DNA of 64,000 bases from Nothopassalora personata (Eukaryota > Ascomycota > Dothideomycetes > Mycosphaerellales > Mycosphaerellaceae). The number at the start of each line of letters is the position of its first letter. Position 1 is the stretch's first letter. The notes under the pieces were generated by a model. That model did not search any database. It saw only the letters and a list, made by a program, of their open reading frames with translations, and was not told the DNA's origin. The stretch covers positions 4,588,001 through 4,652,000 of the forward strand of contig CM066288.1 of NCBI GenBank assembly GCA_033816765.1, in the 5' to 3' direction. Both the position numbers and the translations under genes were made by a program. Shown piece by piece: positions 42,001 through 54,289 of this stretch.

Positions 42001-42450
42001 ATCTGCCAGTGAACGCTGCCACTGCGCAGGCTGAATGTCGACAACGCAATCGCATTCCCTAAATGTGAGTACTCCTCTTCTCCAGTCGATTACTGGATTG
42101 TGCTTTCTCAACCAAGGCATACCTAATACTATGTCATGACTGGCCATATCAGTGACATCCAAGGTAATATTCTCGTGGTGCTGTTGGATAGCCAGTGGCA
42201 ATGGTATCGTCTCCCATTCCACGCTAGGTAACGATAATCCGTTTACCGCGATCAACTCGTAACCCCATTTCTTCTTTAGGGTAGCTAACCCGTTTCTTCT
42301 TGTGAAAGACTCGGAGATAAAATTCCCCGCTGCTCCTGAGTCGATCATGACACTGGTCTTGTGTCCGTTGACGATCGCTTGTGTCTGGAAAACTGTGTTT
42401 GATGTCGATGCGTGAGCCTGAGTATTGCATAACTCCCTCCGGTCGCTCAT
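39025..42450 (-). CDS. pol: Gypsy Pol polyprotein, unit 2
   Basis: 1141 aa, the same protein as in unit 1 with every catalytic residue kept (protease DSGAAG, RT YMDD, integrase DDE, chromodomain). No RIP-type stop. Confidence 0.97.
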   Translation of the reverse strand: MSDRRELCNTQAHASTSNTVFQTQAIVNGHKTSVMIDSGAAGNFISESFTRRNGLATLKKKWGYELIAVNGLSLPSVEWETIPLPLAIQQHHENITLDVTDMASHDIVLGMPWLRKHNPVIDWRRGVLTFRECDCVVDIQPAQWQRSLADEARKQLNEIQLAPNRRTEEPPSTGTDTGVGPPGHEVTGSDGSNAPSKNTNISELSIPKEYRKWSRLFEEERGKTALPKHRPWDHKINIQPGKEPPWGPLYQMSEKELQTLREWLKEKLAKGWIRRSTSSAGTPCMFVPKANGKLRLVQDYRKLNEITIKNRYPLPNIEEAQDRLTGSDWYTKIDLRDAFYAIRMAEGEEWKTAFRTRYGLYEFLVMPMGLTNAPASCQNLVNETLRDLLDVCVIAYMDDILVYTKGSLQEHIKQVQDVFERLTQSGFKTAPEKCEFHKKEVKFLGFIISTTGITIDPAKTQSIREWPEPKTVKDVQSFLGLANYNRKFIKDYAKIAAPMTMLTRKDVTWKWGKEQIEAFKKLKEQCASAPTLRLFDGSKEVHIETDASDMAIGACLTQTHDGQRHPVAYYSRKMTTAEQNYDIHDKELLAIVAAMQHWRVYVEGPPKLTILSDHKNLTYFTTTKELTRRQARWSELLGQYKFEIKYTPGRENGRADALSRRSDYMEGKEPVQHKILKTNPDGSLSANTREFNNIVRILGDRDEQFPISQGKYQVPKDREEECIRQHHDGPNYGHPGTSKIMDLIQRSFSFPQMRLKVSRYIKQCVHCQRNKTARHAKYGHLQFRTPPTKPWDEVTMDFITKLPPSKDQVTKQPYDMILVMVDRLTKYAHFIPASETYNAEQLGYLVLDRLIRYHGFPQAFITDRDKLFTSNYWKTLMGTIGIKHKLSTAYHPETDGQTERMNQTLEQYLRHYINYAQDNWVSLLPMAQIALNNHKSETTSTTPFYANFGKDPNLFGTPGSHPQAERAIVTTDTLKEVHKETRKAIEDAQRKLSQQRQDTRKMAPLLKEGDKVYLLTKNLRTRRQTKKLDHVKVGPFLIDKVVGPVNYRLRLPPDAKIHPVFHISKLEPADAETPCQESFHFEPEAENEFEVERILDKKGQRYLVKWKGYDESENTWEPKQNLRNCQQKIQEYYKTKKRPAY

Positions 42451-42517
42451 TCCTGGGGAGCTGATCCTTTTCCCGAATGGTATGTGGTTCGCTGTGCTTC
42501 GTGCCTAGAGGCTTCGG

Positions 42518-43468
42518 CTAGAACCTGTAGCCCGCCTGTGTCCACACCTGTAGTCTGTTGCGTTCCTGGATCTTCTGCGTTTCTGAGTAGAGTGCGCGTG
42601 CGTGTTGCACTATGTTGCGTAATTCATTCGATACGAATGTTCCTGACGGTGTTTGGTACCCGGTACCTGTTATTCGGCTTCCTATAGGTGGTCGTTCTGT
42701 AATGGCGGTTGCTAGGTTTTCGGTTGTTTCCATGAGTGGGTATCCCCAGGCCATGCCTCGTAGGGTGTCAAGTGTCTTGTCAAACTCAATGGAATGTAGC
42801 CTCCTTCGTCCACCTATCTTAGGTAGGAATTCCTCGTGCCTTCTTTGTAGGTAGATGATCATGTCGTATAGTCTCTTGGGTGCATCTACCGTGAAGGTAA
42901 GTTGTTCGTTGTCGTCGTCAGTGTCGCTCTCTTCTCCTTCGGAGGAATCTTCTTCGCTTGATTCTTCCGGATCCTGTTCTTCCTCGATGGTATCTAGCCC
43001 GGTGGTTTCTTGACTTTCTTCCTGTGGTTCTGGTGACCATGATCCGTTCCATCCTGGGTCCTGATTTTCTTTATCGCTTCCATCTTCGTTGAAGTAGGAT
43101 TCATCGATGTCCACTTCTCTGAGCGTGGCGTCTTGCCTATGCGTCGCTCCCAGGGTTCCTCGTGGTTGCTGAGGCCAATACCCTGCGCCTGACTTCGCGG
43201 CGTAGTGGATTTGACACGAGTCTTGGTAACAGAATCGCCAATGAAGGCTTCCATGACCATTTCGAGACTCAGGTTCGGTCTCGTAGTCGACTCTTCGTGT
43301 CATCATGTTGAACTGTCGTGGTTGGTTCTTCGCATCAAATGGAATGACCACCATTTGCTGCCCATGGTATCCTCCTCGTCCTTCTAAGGGGTCCAGGAGA
43401 GGCGTCGTGCTTCTGTTGCTAGCTCTCTCCCACTCTCCGAGTATAGTCGGTATCTCCCCGAGATCCAA
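42518..43468 (-). CDS. Extra ORF X between gag and pol, unit 2
   Basis: Same as 35793-36743; first ATG at 43357. Overlaps the gag end in the +1 frame. Confidence 0.7.
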   Translation of the reverse strand: MDLGEIPTILGEWERASNRSTTPLLDPLEGRGGYHGQQMVVIPFDAKNQPRQFNMMTRRVDYETEPESRNGHGSLHWRFCYQDSCQIHYAAKSGAGYWPQQPRGTLGATHRQDATLREVDIDESYFNEDGSDKENQDPGWNGSWSPEPQEESQETTGLDTIEEEQDPEESSEEDSSEGEESDTDDDNEQLTFTVDAPKRLYDMIIYLQRRHEEFLPKIGGRRRLHSIEFDKTLDTLRGMAWGYPLMETTENLATAITERPPIGSRITGTGYQTPSGTFVSNELRNIVQHARALYSETQKIQERNRLQVWTQAGYRF

Positions 43469-44465
43469 CGCTGCTCTCAGATTTACTAGTTCGGGGTTGC
43501 ATCATATTGAACTGCTCGCGGCGCACCATATTTTTACCGCGGCAATCCCGCGCCATGTGGCCTTCCTTGCCACAGGCATAGCATGTGAGTTTTCCTTTTC
43601 CTTTAAAGGGCTTTCCGTGGCCCCTACTCTTAACGATCCTCCGTCCTCGTTGGGTAACGTCCAGTTCCATTGGCTGTGGTCCATAGTAGGGTTAGCTTTG
43701 TCGTGAGAATTCTCCCTTCGCAACGTATCCTCCTAAGGGTCTGCGATCCGGAGCGTATCCTGCTATTCCTCCTACTTTGGAGTCGTATTTCTTCTCCTGG
43801 TGTCGTTCCCAGAGCTGGTCATCGATATTGATCGACGCCTTCATTAGCTCTTCGAGGTTGGTGATCCGTCCCCCGTGTCTTATCAACTCGTCCTTGACGG
43901 AGTCCTTAAGTCCACGTCGGAACATAGTCATCAACGCCGTCTGGTCCCATCCGGTGATTTGTCCGTATTCTTCGAATTTGGCGGCATACTCTGAAGTAGA
44001 CGTCTTCTGCTTTAGGTGTTGAATAATTCGTATGGCCTGTTGGACTTCGTTCGAGGTTCCAAAGATTGACTTCATCTTCTCTTTGAAAAGGGTGTAGCTC
44101 CTGAACATTCCAGTGGGGTCTAATCGTCCCATACCTTCAAGGTATTCCTTAAGGTAAGGTTTGATCCAGTTCTGCGCACTTCCGCGAAGGTACGTGATGG
44201 CGAAGATAGTCCTTTTATCGGCATCGACTGGGTTGAACATGAGGTACATATCCATCTGATTGATCCAGTCGTCGAACTTGGCTCTGTCTCCGTGGAAGAG
44301 GTCTGGCTTAGCAGCCTTAACGTCGTTCTTCCTTGGGGTAGGCTCGTCATCGTCATCAGACTCATCGTCCTTCGTGGTGGTAGTCTGTTGTGGTGGCGCA
44401 CGGCGGATGCTTCCTGCTTCGCTGGGGGCGGGTGTTCCCCTACCAGCTGCTTGAGTAGCGCTCAT
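43419..44465 (-). CDS. gag: Gypsy Gag with CCHC knuckle, broken by one TAA, unit 2
   Basis: Same as unit 1: ATG 44465, TAA at 43692-43694, zinc knuckle downstream in frame, end at 43419. Confidence 0.85.
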
Positions 44466-44482
44466 CCTGAGGGCGTTCAAAG

Positions 44483-44917
44483 TGTTATTGTCTCGTTCCA
44501 GGGCTAGTCTCAAAAGAGAGATAAGTCAAGTCACGTGGCGGTATTATTCTTTGGAGAGGCTGAAGCAAGCTGAGCGAAGATGAATGATAGGAATAAGAGT
44601 TGTATTCCAATCAGTGAGATAGTAACATGAGTTGAACGCATCAGAACCATAAGGGTTTCTAGCGTTCCTAAATACAAAGGAGGTTCGTATGCCATCCGGT
44701 GTTAGATGTCCGTCTGTCCACTCGACCGGTCGTCTGGTCGTGTGGTCGTGTACGTCCATACGCTACTTCTGCGGTCGTGTTCGACCATGCACTAAGCGCG
44801 CGCTCGTGCACGTGACCCGGACGTGGGGTCCCTTTCTCTTCCTAGCGATTGGTTCGTGTCTTCTGATTCTTCCTCCCCATGCCACGTCCTGCACCGTCCT
44901 TCATCCGAACCGTAACA
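44483..44917 (-). repeat. Gypsy LTR 3 (5' LTR of unit 2)
   Basis: 435 bp, followed immediately by the target duplication ATTAT (44918-44922). Marks the right end of the array. Confidence 0.95.
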
Positions 44918-44922
44918 ATTAT

Positions 44923-45667
44923 ATGGGATTTCCTTATCTACCTCTTCTTAAGGTATGCTATCCCCCACCCCCTAAGCTTAAGGGGCAGTCGAAAGGTCAA
45001 TTGTTAATAGCAATTCCTCAAATTGTCCCTTATAGGCTGGCCTTAGAGGTTCTACGTCACATAGAAGTCTCTCGTTGTCTTAAATAGCTAGTCCGAGGTT
45101 AACGTCGTATAGGCCCTCGTACCTCAACTTCTTATTAAAGGTAACATCCCTAGATCTTATAACTTGTCTATAGGATAGTATCTAGATTCGGTAGATGTTA
45201 TAACCTTTAAATCTAACTAAGTAACCGATGTAGCATCGAGAATCCATTTTGTAGGCGCGTGGGCGTTCTTTCTTATTCGTCTTATAAGCGTATGCCCTAG
45301 AACCTATTTTGTAGATGTAAGTAAGGCTTAGCTTAATGCCCGTAGCTGCTTTAAATAGGGTCCTCTAGCCTAACTTCTTAGATGGTGTTCTGTTTATAAG
45401 GTAAGTAGCTATTGTAACGATCTTAGGCTATAGGTTTAAAGGTAGGCCTACTAACAATGTTAATGCCCTAGTAGTAATAATTAAGTGCTTTCCGGATATT
45501 TCTACTAGGTCCTAAGCGGGCACATAGGGGGTAGTTGGTTTCTAAGTAACCCCGTCTCTTAGTAGCTAAGACTTGAATACTACCCCGTAGGCCTTGTCGT
45601 TATCTAAATACAGTACGGTAAGTAACCTTCTAAAGGATCGAATAAACCTTGTAAGTTCTAGGTATGC
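44923..45667 (-). pseudogene. Copia integrase remnant
   Basis: On the - strand, 45270-45330 reads RAYAYKTNKKERPRAYKMDS then YIGYLVRFKGYNIYRI, the copia integrase C-terminal region. 45480-45667 reads FRRLLTVLYLDNDKAYGVVF and GVT.KPTTPYVPA around the catalytic core. Stops at CAG/TGG/CAA-derived sites throughout. It continues leftward, across the gypsy array, into the RT remnant. Confidence 0.85.
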
Positions 45668-48312
45668 TGTTACGGTTCTAATCTAGGGCTAAAGGAAGCT
45701 AACTAATTAGACCTCTACAATTGGTAGGCGCTTCCGCCCGAGAAGTGCTCTCTTACCCGTAGGAATAAAACTAAGGAACCGAGAGAGCAACTAAAGTGAT
45801 CTCCTTAATCTCGTTAATCTCGGTAATCTCGAGAGAGCATAGAGAGCATAGAGAGCACGGAGAGTAAACGCTCTATCTCCTTTATATTTAGGAACGCTAG
45901 AAACCCTTATAGTTCTAATGCGTTCAACTTATGTTACTATCTCACTAATTGGAATATAACTCTTATTCCTATTATTTATCTTCGCTTAGCTTACTTTAGC
46001 CTCTCTAAAGAATAATACCGCTACGTAACTTAACTTATCTCTCTTTTAAGACTAGCCCTAGAACGAGACAATAACACTTTAAACGCCCTTAGGATAAGCG
46101 CTACTTAAGCAGCTAGTAGGGGAACACCCGCCCCTAGCGAAGCAGGAAGCATCCGCCGTACGCTACTACAATAGACTACCACTACGAAGGACGATAAGTC
46201 TAATAACGATAACGAGCCTACTCTAAGGAAGAACGACGTTAAGGCTACTAAGCCAGACCTCTTCTATAGAGACAGGGCCAAGTTTGACGACTGGATCAAT
46301 TAGATAGATATGTACCTCATGTTCAACCTAGTCGATGCCGATAAAAGAACTATCTTCGCTATTACGTACCTTTGTGGAAGCGCGTAGAACTAGATTAAAC
46401 CTTACCTTAAGGAATACCTTAAAGGTATAGGACGATTAGACCCTACTAGAATGTTTAGGAGCTACACCCTTTTTAAAGAGAAGATAAAATTAATCTTTAG
46501 AACCTCGAACGAAGTCTAATAGGCTATACGAATCATTCAACACCTAAAGCAGAAGACGTCTACTTTAGAGTATGCCGCCAAATTCGAAGAATACGGACAA
46601 ATTACTAGATGGGACTAGACGGCGTTAATAACTATGTTCCGACGTAGACTTAAGGACTCCGTTAAGAACGAGTTAATAAGACACGGAGGACAGATTACTA
46701 ACCTCGAAGAGCTAATGAAAGCGTCGATTAATATCGATAACTAGCTCTAGGAACGACACTAGGAGAAGAAATACGACTCTAAAGTAGGAGGAATAGTAGG
46801 ATACGCTCCGGACCGCAGACCCTTAGGAGGATACGTTACGAAGGGAGAATTCTCACGACAAAACTAACCCTACTATAGACCACAGCCAATGGAACTAGAC
46901 GTTACCTAACGAGGACGGAGGATCGATAAGAGTAGGGGCCACGGAAAGAAGCCCTTTAAAGGAAAAGGAAAACTTACATACTATGCCTATAGTAAGGAAG
47001 GTTACATAGCGCGGGATTGCCGCGGTAAGAATATAGTGCGCCGCGAGCAGTTTAATATAATGCAACCCCGAACTAGTAAATCTAAGAGTAGCGTTAGATC
47101 TCGAGGAGATACCGACTATACTCGGAGAGTAGAGGAGAGAGCTAGTAATAGAAGCACGACGCCTCTCCTAGACCCCTTAGAAGGACGAGGAGGATACCAT
47201 AGGTAGTAAATAGTAGTCATTCCATTTAATGCGAAGAACCAACTACGACAGTTCAACATAATAACACGAAGAGTCGACTACGAGACCGAATCTAAGTCTT
47301 AAAATAGTTATAGAAGCCTTCATTAGCGATTCTATTACTAAGACTCGTGTTAAATCTACTACGCCGCGAAGTTAGGCGCAGGGTATTAGCCTTAGCAACC
47401 ACGAGGAACCCTAGGAGCGACGCATAGGCAAGACGCCACGCTCCGAGAAGTAGACATCGATAAATCCTACTTTAACGAAGATGGAAGCGATAAAGAAAAT
47501 CAGGACCTAGGATAGAACGGATTATAGTCACTAGAACTATAGGAAGAAAGTTAAGAAACTACCGGGCTAGATACCATCGAGGAAGAACAGGATCCGGAAG
47601 AATCAAGCGAAGAAGATTCCTCCGAAGGAGAAGAGAGCGACACTAACGACGACAACGAACAACTTACCTTTACGGTAGATGCACCTAAAAAACTGTACGA
47701 CATAATTATCTACCTATAAAGAAGGCACGAGGAATTCCTACCTAAGATAGGTGGACGAAGGAGGCTACATTCCATTAAGTTTAATAAGACACTCGACACC
47801 CTACGAGGCATAGCCTAGGGATACCCACTTATAGAAACAACCGAGAATCTAGCAACTACCGTTATAGAACGACTACCGATAGGAAGCCGAATAATAGGAA
47901 CCGGATATCTCATACCGTTAGGAACATTTATATTGAATGAATTACGCAACATAGTGTAGTACGTACGCGTACTCTACTTAGAAACGTAGAAGATCTAGGA
48001 ACGTAATAGACTACAAGTATAGACATAGGGTAACGAGCTATAGGTTCTAGCCGAAGCCTCTAGGCACGAAGCATAGCAAACTACATACTATTTGGGAAAA
48101 GGATTAGCTCCCTAGGAATAAGCGACCGGAGGGAGTTATATAATACTTAGGCTTACGCATCGACATTAAACACAGTTTTCTAGACATAAGCAATCGTTAA
48201 CGGACATAAGACTAGTGTTATAATCGACTTAGGAGCAGCGGGGAACTTTATCTCCGAGTCTTTCACAAGAAGAAACGGGTTAGCTACCCTAAAGAAGAAA
48301 TGGGGTTACGAG
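45668..48312 (+). mobile_element. RIP-mutated, truncated gypsy copy (copy 3)
   Basis: 5' LTR 45668-46076 (409 bp, U3 type 2), then the gag equivalent from 46094, zinc knuckle (~46960-47030), ORF X (~47100-48040) and the start of pol up to the protease. There it stops at TACGAG, right where LTR B begins. Base by base against the clean array, differences are CA-to-TA and TG-to-TA transitions. The gag ATG is ATA. No duplication partner of the left flank (TATGC) is found at the right end of the block. Confidence 0.9.
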
Positions 48313-51300
48313 TGTTACGGTTTGGTCTAAACAGCGGCCCCGACTAGACACACGTAACACTAACCACTTAGATACACGTAATACTAATCACCTAGACGCA
48401 CGTGACACTAATCACTCCACGAACTAATTAGTGTAATCAGTATGCTTAGTAGGACTAATTAAGGTAATTATACTAAGCTATAGGCTCTACGCCGAGAATC
48501 TCTTTGTATTTAGGAACGCTAGAAACCCTTATGGTTCTAATGCGTTCAACTTATGTTACTATCTCACTGATTGGAATACAACTCTTATTTCTATCATTTA
48601 TCTTCGCTTAGCTTACTTTAGCCTCTCTAAAGAATAATACCGCTACGTAACTTAACTTATCTCTCTTTTAAGACTAGCCCTAGAACGAGACAATAACACT
48701 TTAAACGCCCTTAGGATAAGCGCTACTTAAGCAGCTAGTAGGGGAACATCCGCCCCTAGCGAAGCAGGAAGCATCCGCCGTACGCTACTACAATAGACTA
48801 CCACTACGAAGGACGATAAGTCTAATAACGATAACGAGCCTACTCTAAGGAAGAACGACGTTAAGGCTACTAAGCCAGACCTCTTCTATAGAGACAGGGC
48901 CAAGTTTGACGACTGGATCAATTAGATAGATATGTACCTCATGTTCAACCTAGTCGATGCCGATAAAAGAACTATCTTCGCTATTACGTACCTTCGTGGA
49001 AGCGCGTAGAACTAGATTAAACCTTACCTTAAGGAATACCTTAAAGGTATAGGACGATTAGACCCTACTAGAATGTTTAGGAGCTACACTCTCTTTAAAG
49101 ATAAGATGAAATTAATCTTTAGAACCTCGAACGAAGTCCAACAGGCTATACGAATCATTTAACACCTAAAGTAGAAGACGTCTACTTTAGAGTATATAGC
49201 TAAATTCGAAGAATACGGACAAATTACCGGATGGGACTAGACGGCGTTAATAACTATGTTCCGACGTGGACTTAAGGACTCCGTTAAGGACGAGTTAATA
49301 AGATACGGACGACGGATTACTAACCTCGAAGAGCTAATAAAGGCGTCGATCAACATCGATAACTAGCTCTAGGAACGATACTAAGAGAAGAAATACAACT
49401 CTAAAGTAGGAGGAATAGTAGGATATGCTCCGGACCGTAGACCCTTAGGAGGATACGTTACGAAGGGAGAATTCTCACGACAAAGCCAGCCCTACTATAG
49501 ACCACAGCTAATAGAACTAGACGTTACCTAACGAGGACGGAAGATCAATAAGAGTAGGGGCTACGGAAAGCCCTTTAAAGAAAAAGGAAAACTCACATGT
49601 TATGCCTATAGTAAGGAAGGCCACATAGCGCGGGATTGCCGCGGTAAAAATATAGTGCGCCGCGAGCAGTTTAATATAATGCAACTAAAGGTAGGCAAAT
49701 CTAGGAGTAGTGTTAGACCCCGACAATTTAACTATACCTAGAGAGTAGAGGAGAAGGATAGTAACCGGGTTGCGACGCCTCTCCTAGACCCCTTATAAGG
49801 ACGAGGAGGATACTATGTTTAACAATATACACCACTACCGAATAACTAACAATTAAAGACTATTAGATTATTTAGCATAATAGCACGAGGAGTCAACTAC
49901 GAAGTTGAGAAAGAATCTCGACACGGTTACGGAAGCCTTCATTAGCGATTCTGTTACTAGGACTCGTGTTAAACCTACTACGACGCTAAGTTAGGCGTAG
50001 GGTACTAGCTACGATAACTAGTAGGAACCCTAGGAGCTTAGTATAGACAAAACAAGCTCTAAGAAGTAGACATAGACGAATCTTACTTCAATAACGATAA
50101 TAAAGAAAACTAGGATCTAGAATGGGACGGACGCTAGTTACTAGCACTAGAATAACAAATAAATGAACTAGACACTATCGAAGAAGATTACGTACCGGAG
50201 GAGTTAAGCGAGGACTCATCCGAAGAAGAAGAGAGCGACACCGACGACGAAAACGAAGTATACACATTTACGGTAGATGCGCTAAAGAAACTCTACGAGT
50301 TAATTATCTATCTCTAACGAAGGCACGAGGAATTCCTACTAAAGTTCTTAGGGAAACGATACCTAAACCCTAACGAATTCGACAAGACACTCGATATAAT
50401 AAGGGGCATAGTATAGGGCTACCTAACTATAAACAATACTAAGAACTTAGCTAAAGCGGTTATCGAACGACTACCTATAGGAAGCCGAATAACGGATACC
50501 GGATACCTAATACCGGTAGGAACTTTCGTCTCGAACGAACTACGAACAGCAGTACAGCACGTACGCGCACTCTACTTAGAATCGTAGAAGATCTAGGAAC
50601 GTAATAGACTACAAGTGTAGACATAGGGCAACGGGCTATAGGTTCTAGCCGAAGCTTCTAGGCACGAAGTATAGCAAACTACATACCATTCGGGAAAAGG
50701 ATTAGCTCCCTAGGAATAAGCGACCGGAGGGAGTTATGCAATACTTAGGCTTACGCATCGACATTAAATATAGTTTTCTAGACATAAGTAATCGTTAACG
50801 GATACAAGACTAGTGTTATAATCGACTTAGAAGTAGTAGGGAATTTTATCTCCGAGTCTTTTATAAGAAGAAACGGGTTAGCTACCCTAAAGAAGGAATA
50901 GGGTTACGAGTTAATCGCGGTAAACGGATCATCGTTACCTAGCGTAGAATAGGAGACGACACCATTGCTACTAGCTATCTAACAGCACTACGAGAATATT
51001 ACCTTAGATGTTACTAATATAGCTAGTTATAACATAGTATTAGGTATGCCTTAGTTAAGAAAGCATAATCTAGTAATCGACTAGAGAAGAGGAGTACTTA
51101 CATTTAGGGAATGCGATTGCGTTGTTGACATTTAGCCTACGTAGTAGTAGCGTTCACTAGTAGATAAGGCAAGGAAACAGCTAAATGAGATATAGCTTAC
51201 GCCGACTAGAAGGATAGAAGAACTACCTTCGACCGGGATAGACACTAGCGTAGGGCCGCCGGGTTACGAAGTTACTAGAAGTAATAGAAGTAACGCACTA

Positions 51301-54174
51301 TCGAAGAATACTAACATCTTAGAGTTGAGTATTCCTAAGGAGTATCGCAAGTAGTCGCGACTCTTTAAAAAGGAAAGAGGCAAAACCGCCTTACCTAAGC
51401 ACCGCCTATAGGATTACAAGATCAACATTTAGCTAGGGAAAGAGCCTCTACAGGGACCCCTATATTAAATGTCTAAGAAAGAGCTATAGACCCTACGAGA
51501 ATAGCTAAAGAAGAAGCTAGCTAAAGGATAAATAAGAAGATCCACCTTAAGTGTAGGAACTCTATGCATGTTTGTTCTAAAAGCAAACGGGAAGTTACGA
51601 CTCGTATAGGACTATAGGAAGTTAAACGAGATCACGATTAAGAACCGATACCCGCTACCTAACATCGAAGAAGCATAAGATAGATTAACCGGATTAGACT
51701 AGTACACGAAGATTGACCTACGAGATGCCTTTTATGCTAAACGAATGGTAGAAGGAGAAGAATAGAAAACCGCCTTTAGGATAAGATACGGACTTTACGA
51801 ATTCTTAGTTATGCTAATAGGATTAACTAACGCACCCGCATCCTACTAGGATCTTGTTAACGAAACACTTAGAGACCTACTCGACGTATACGTTATCGCT
51901 TATATAGACGACATACTGGTCTACACGAAAGGATCCCTATAGGAGCACATAAAACAAGTCTAGGACGTCTTCGAACGACTTACGCAATTAGGATTTAAGA
52001 CGGCACCCGAGAAATGCGAATTCTATAAGAAAGAAGTTAAATTCTTAGGCTTCATTATTAGCACCATAGGAATAACAATCGACCCTACGAAGACATAGTC
52101 AATTAGAGAATAGCTAGAACCGAAAATAGTTAAGGACGTACAATCATTCCTTGGACTAGCGAACTACAACCGGAAATTCATTAAGGACTACGCGAAAATA
52201 GTAGCACTAATAACGATGCTTACGAGAAAAGACGTCACTTAGAAATGGGGAAAGGAATAGACTAAAGCGTTTAAGAAACTTAAGGAATAATGCGCTTCAG
52301 CCCCTACGCTTCGACTATTCGATAGTAGTAAGGAAGTCTATATCGAGACCGATGCGTCTAATATAGCAATAGGCGCGTGTTTAACATAGACACATAATAG
52401 GTAGAGACACCTAGTAGCCTATTACTCCCGGAAAATGACTATAGCGGAACAGAACTACGACATCTATAATAAAGAGCTTCTAGCCATTATTGCTACTATG
52501 CAACATTAGAGAGTATATGTCGAGGGCCTACCGAAGTTAACGATTCTTTCTAACTATAAGAATCTTACGTACTTCATAACGACAAAAGAACTTACCCGAA
52601 GGTAAGCCCGCTAGTCGGAGCTGCTAGGACAGTATAAGTTCGAAATTAAATATACTTTAGGAAGAGAGAATAGCCGCGCCGACGCGCTAAGCCGAAGAAG
52701 CGACTACATAGAAGGAAAAGAACTAGTGTAATACAAGATATTAAAGACAAACCCCGACGGAAGTCTTAGTACAAACACGAGAGAATTCAACAACATCGTA
52801 CGGATACTAGGCAATAAGGACGAACAGTTCCCTATATCGCAAGGGAAATACTAAGTACCGAAGGATCGAGAAGAAGAATGCATTTAACAACATCACGACG
52901 GACTAACTTATAGACACCCTAGAACTTTAAAAACTATAGACCTAATATAGCGCAGTTTCTCATTTCCATAGATAAGACTTAAGGTGTTACGCTACATTAA
53001 ACAATGCGTACACTGCTAACGAAACAAGGCTACGAGACATGCAAAATACGGTCACCTACAGTTCAGGACACTACCGACGAAACTATAGGACGAAGTCATA
53101 ATAGACTTTATTACGAAACTCCTACCGTTAAGAGATTAAGTTACGAAACAACTATAAGACATAATACTAGTTATAGTTAATAGACTTACGAAATACGCAC
53201 ACTTCATTCCTACATTAGAAACGTATAATGTAGAGCAGCTCGGATACCTCGTACTAGATAGACTTATCCGATACTACGGATTCCCTTAAGCGTTTATAAC
53301 GGATAGAGACAAGCTATTCACATTAAACTACTAGAAGACGCTTATAGAAACGATCGGAATTAAACATAAGCTGTTAATAGCATATTATCCGGAGATAGAC
53401 GGACAAACCGAAAGGATAAATTAAACGCTAGAACAATACCTACGACACTACATCAAGTATATATAAGATAACTAGGTTTCATTACTGCTAATAGCGTAGA
53501 TTGCACTAAACAACTATAAATCGGAGACAACTTTAACGACGCCATTTTATACGAACTTTAGTAAAGATTCTAACCTATTCGGAACACCTAGATTCTATCT
53601 ATAGGCCGAGAGAGCAATCGTGACGACGGATACTCTTAAGGAAGTGTATAAAGAAACACGCAAGGCGATCGAAGATGCATAACGAAAACTGTCTTAATAA
53701 CGGTAGGACACGAGAAAAATGGCACCTCTACTAAAAAAGGGGGATAAGGTCTATCTCCTTACAAAAAACTAAAGAATAAGAAGATAGACTAAGAAACTAG
53801 ATTACGTTAAGGTCGGACCATTTTTAATCGACAAAGTCGTAGGACTAGTTAACTATCGACTACGACTACTACCTAACGTAAAAATCCACCTAGTCTTCTA
53901 TATCTCTAAGCTAGAACCGGTAGACGCTAGAACACCTTGCTAAGAGAGCTTCCATTTCGAGCCGGAAGTAGAAAACGAATTTAAAGTCGAAAAAATCCTA
54001 GATAAAAAGGGTTAGCGATACCTTATTAAATGGAAGGGATACGACGAATTAGAAAATACCTAGGAACTAAAAGAAAACCTACGAAACTATTAGCAGAAGA
54101 TTTGGGAGTATTAAAACGGCGCTTGCTTAGAAGTAACTACACTATAAGACATAGTAACTTTTAAGTAAACGGAC

Positions 54175-54247
54175 GACTAGAGTAGGAATCGAACCTACGA
54201 CCTTAAGAGTATAGACAGCTTACGCTCTACTACTAAGCTACCTAGCC
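54175..54247 (-). ncRNA. tRNA-like element of the mutated copy
   Basis: Antisense to the element, as in the clean copies. T arm at 54182-54198 is intact; the D arm has RIP changes. The acceptor GGCTAGG (54247-54241) can pair over all seven positions with the 3' strand (54181-54175), although its sequence differs from units 1 and 2. The anticodon arm has the same two extra nt. A hairpin-prone stretch and TTTT follow at about 54112-54155. Confidence 0.6.
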
Positions 54248-54289
54248 GATTAATAAGAATAGGGACACAACTTATAAATAAATACCCTT

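Larger units (their letters stand above)
31028..44922 (-). mobile_element. Tandem chromodomain Ty3/gypsy array (3 LTRs, 2 internal domains)
   Basis: Three 435 bp LTRs (31033-31467, 37758-38192, 44483-44917) separate two internal domains (31468-37757, 38193-44482). The repeat period is exactly 6725 bp, and all translated products of the two units are identical. One target duplication ATTAT (31028-31032, 44918-44922) brackets the entire array. A single insertion therefore expanded in place, for instance by unequal crossing-over between LTRs, rather than two integrations. LTRs end TGTTA..TAACA. The pol order protease-RT-RNase H-integrase-chromodomain identifies a chromovirus. The copies are nearly free of RIP although surrounded by mutated repeats. 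Confidence 0.96.

Noticed and set aside
31028..44922. Two independent gypsy insertions next to each other
   Set aside because: The middle LTR is shared and only one target duplication brackets the array, so tandem expansion of one insertion fits better.
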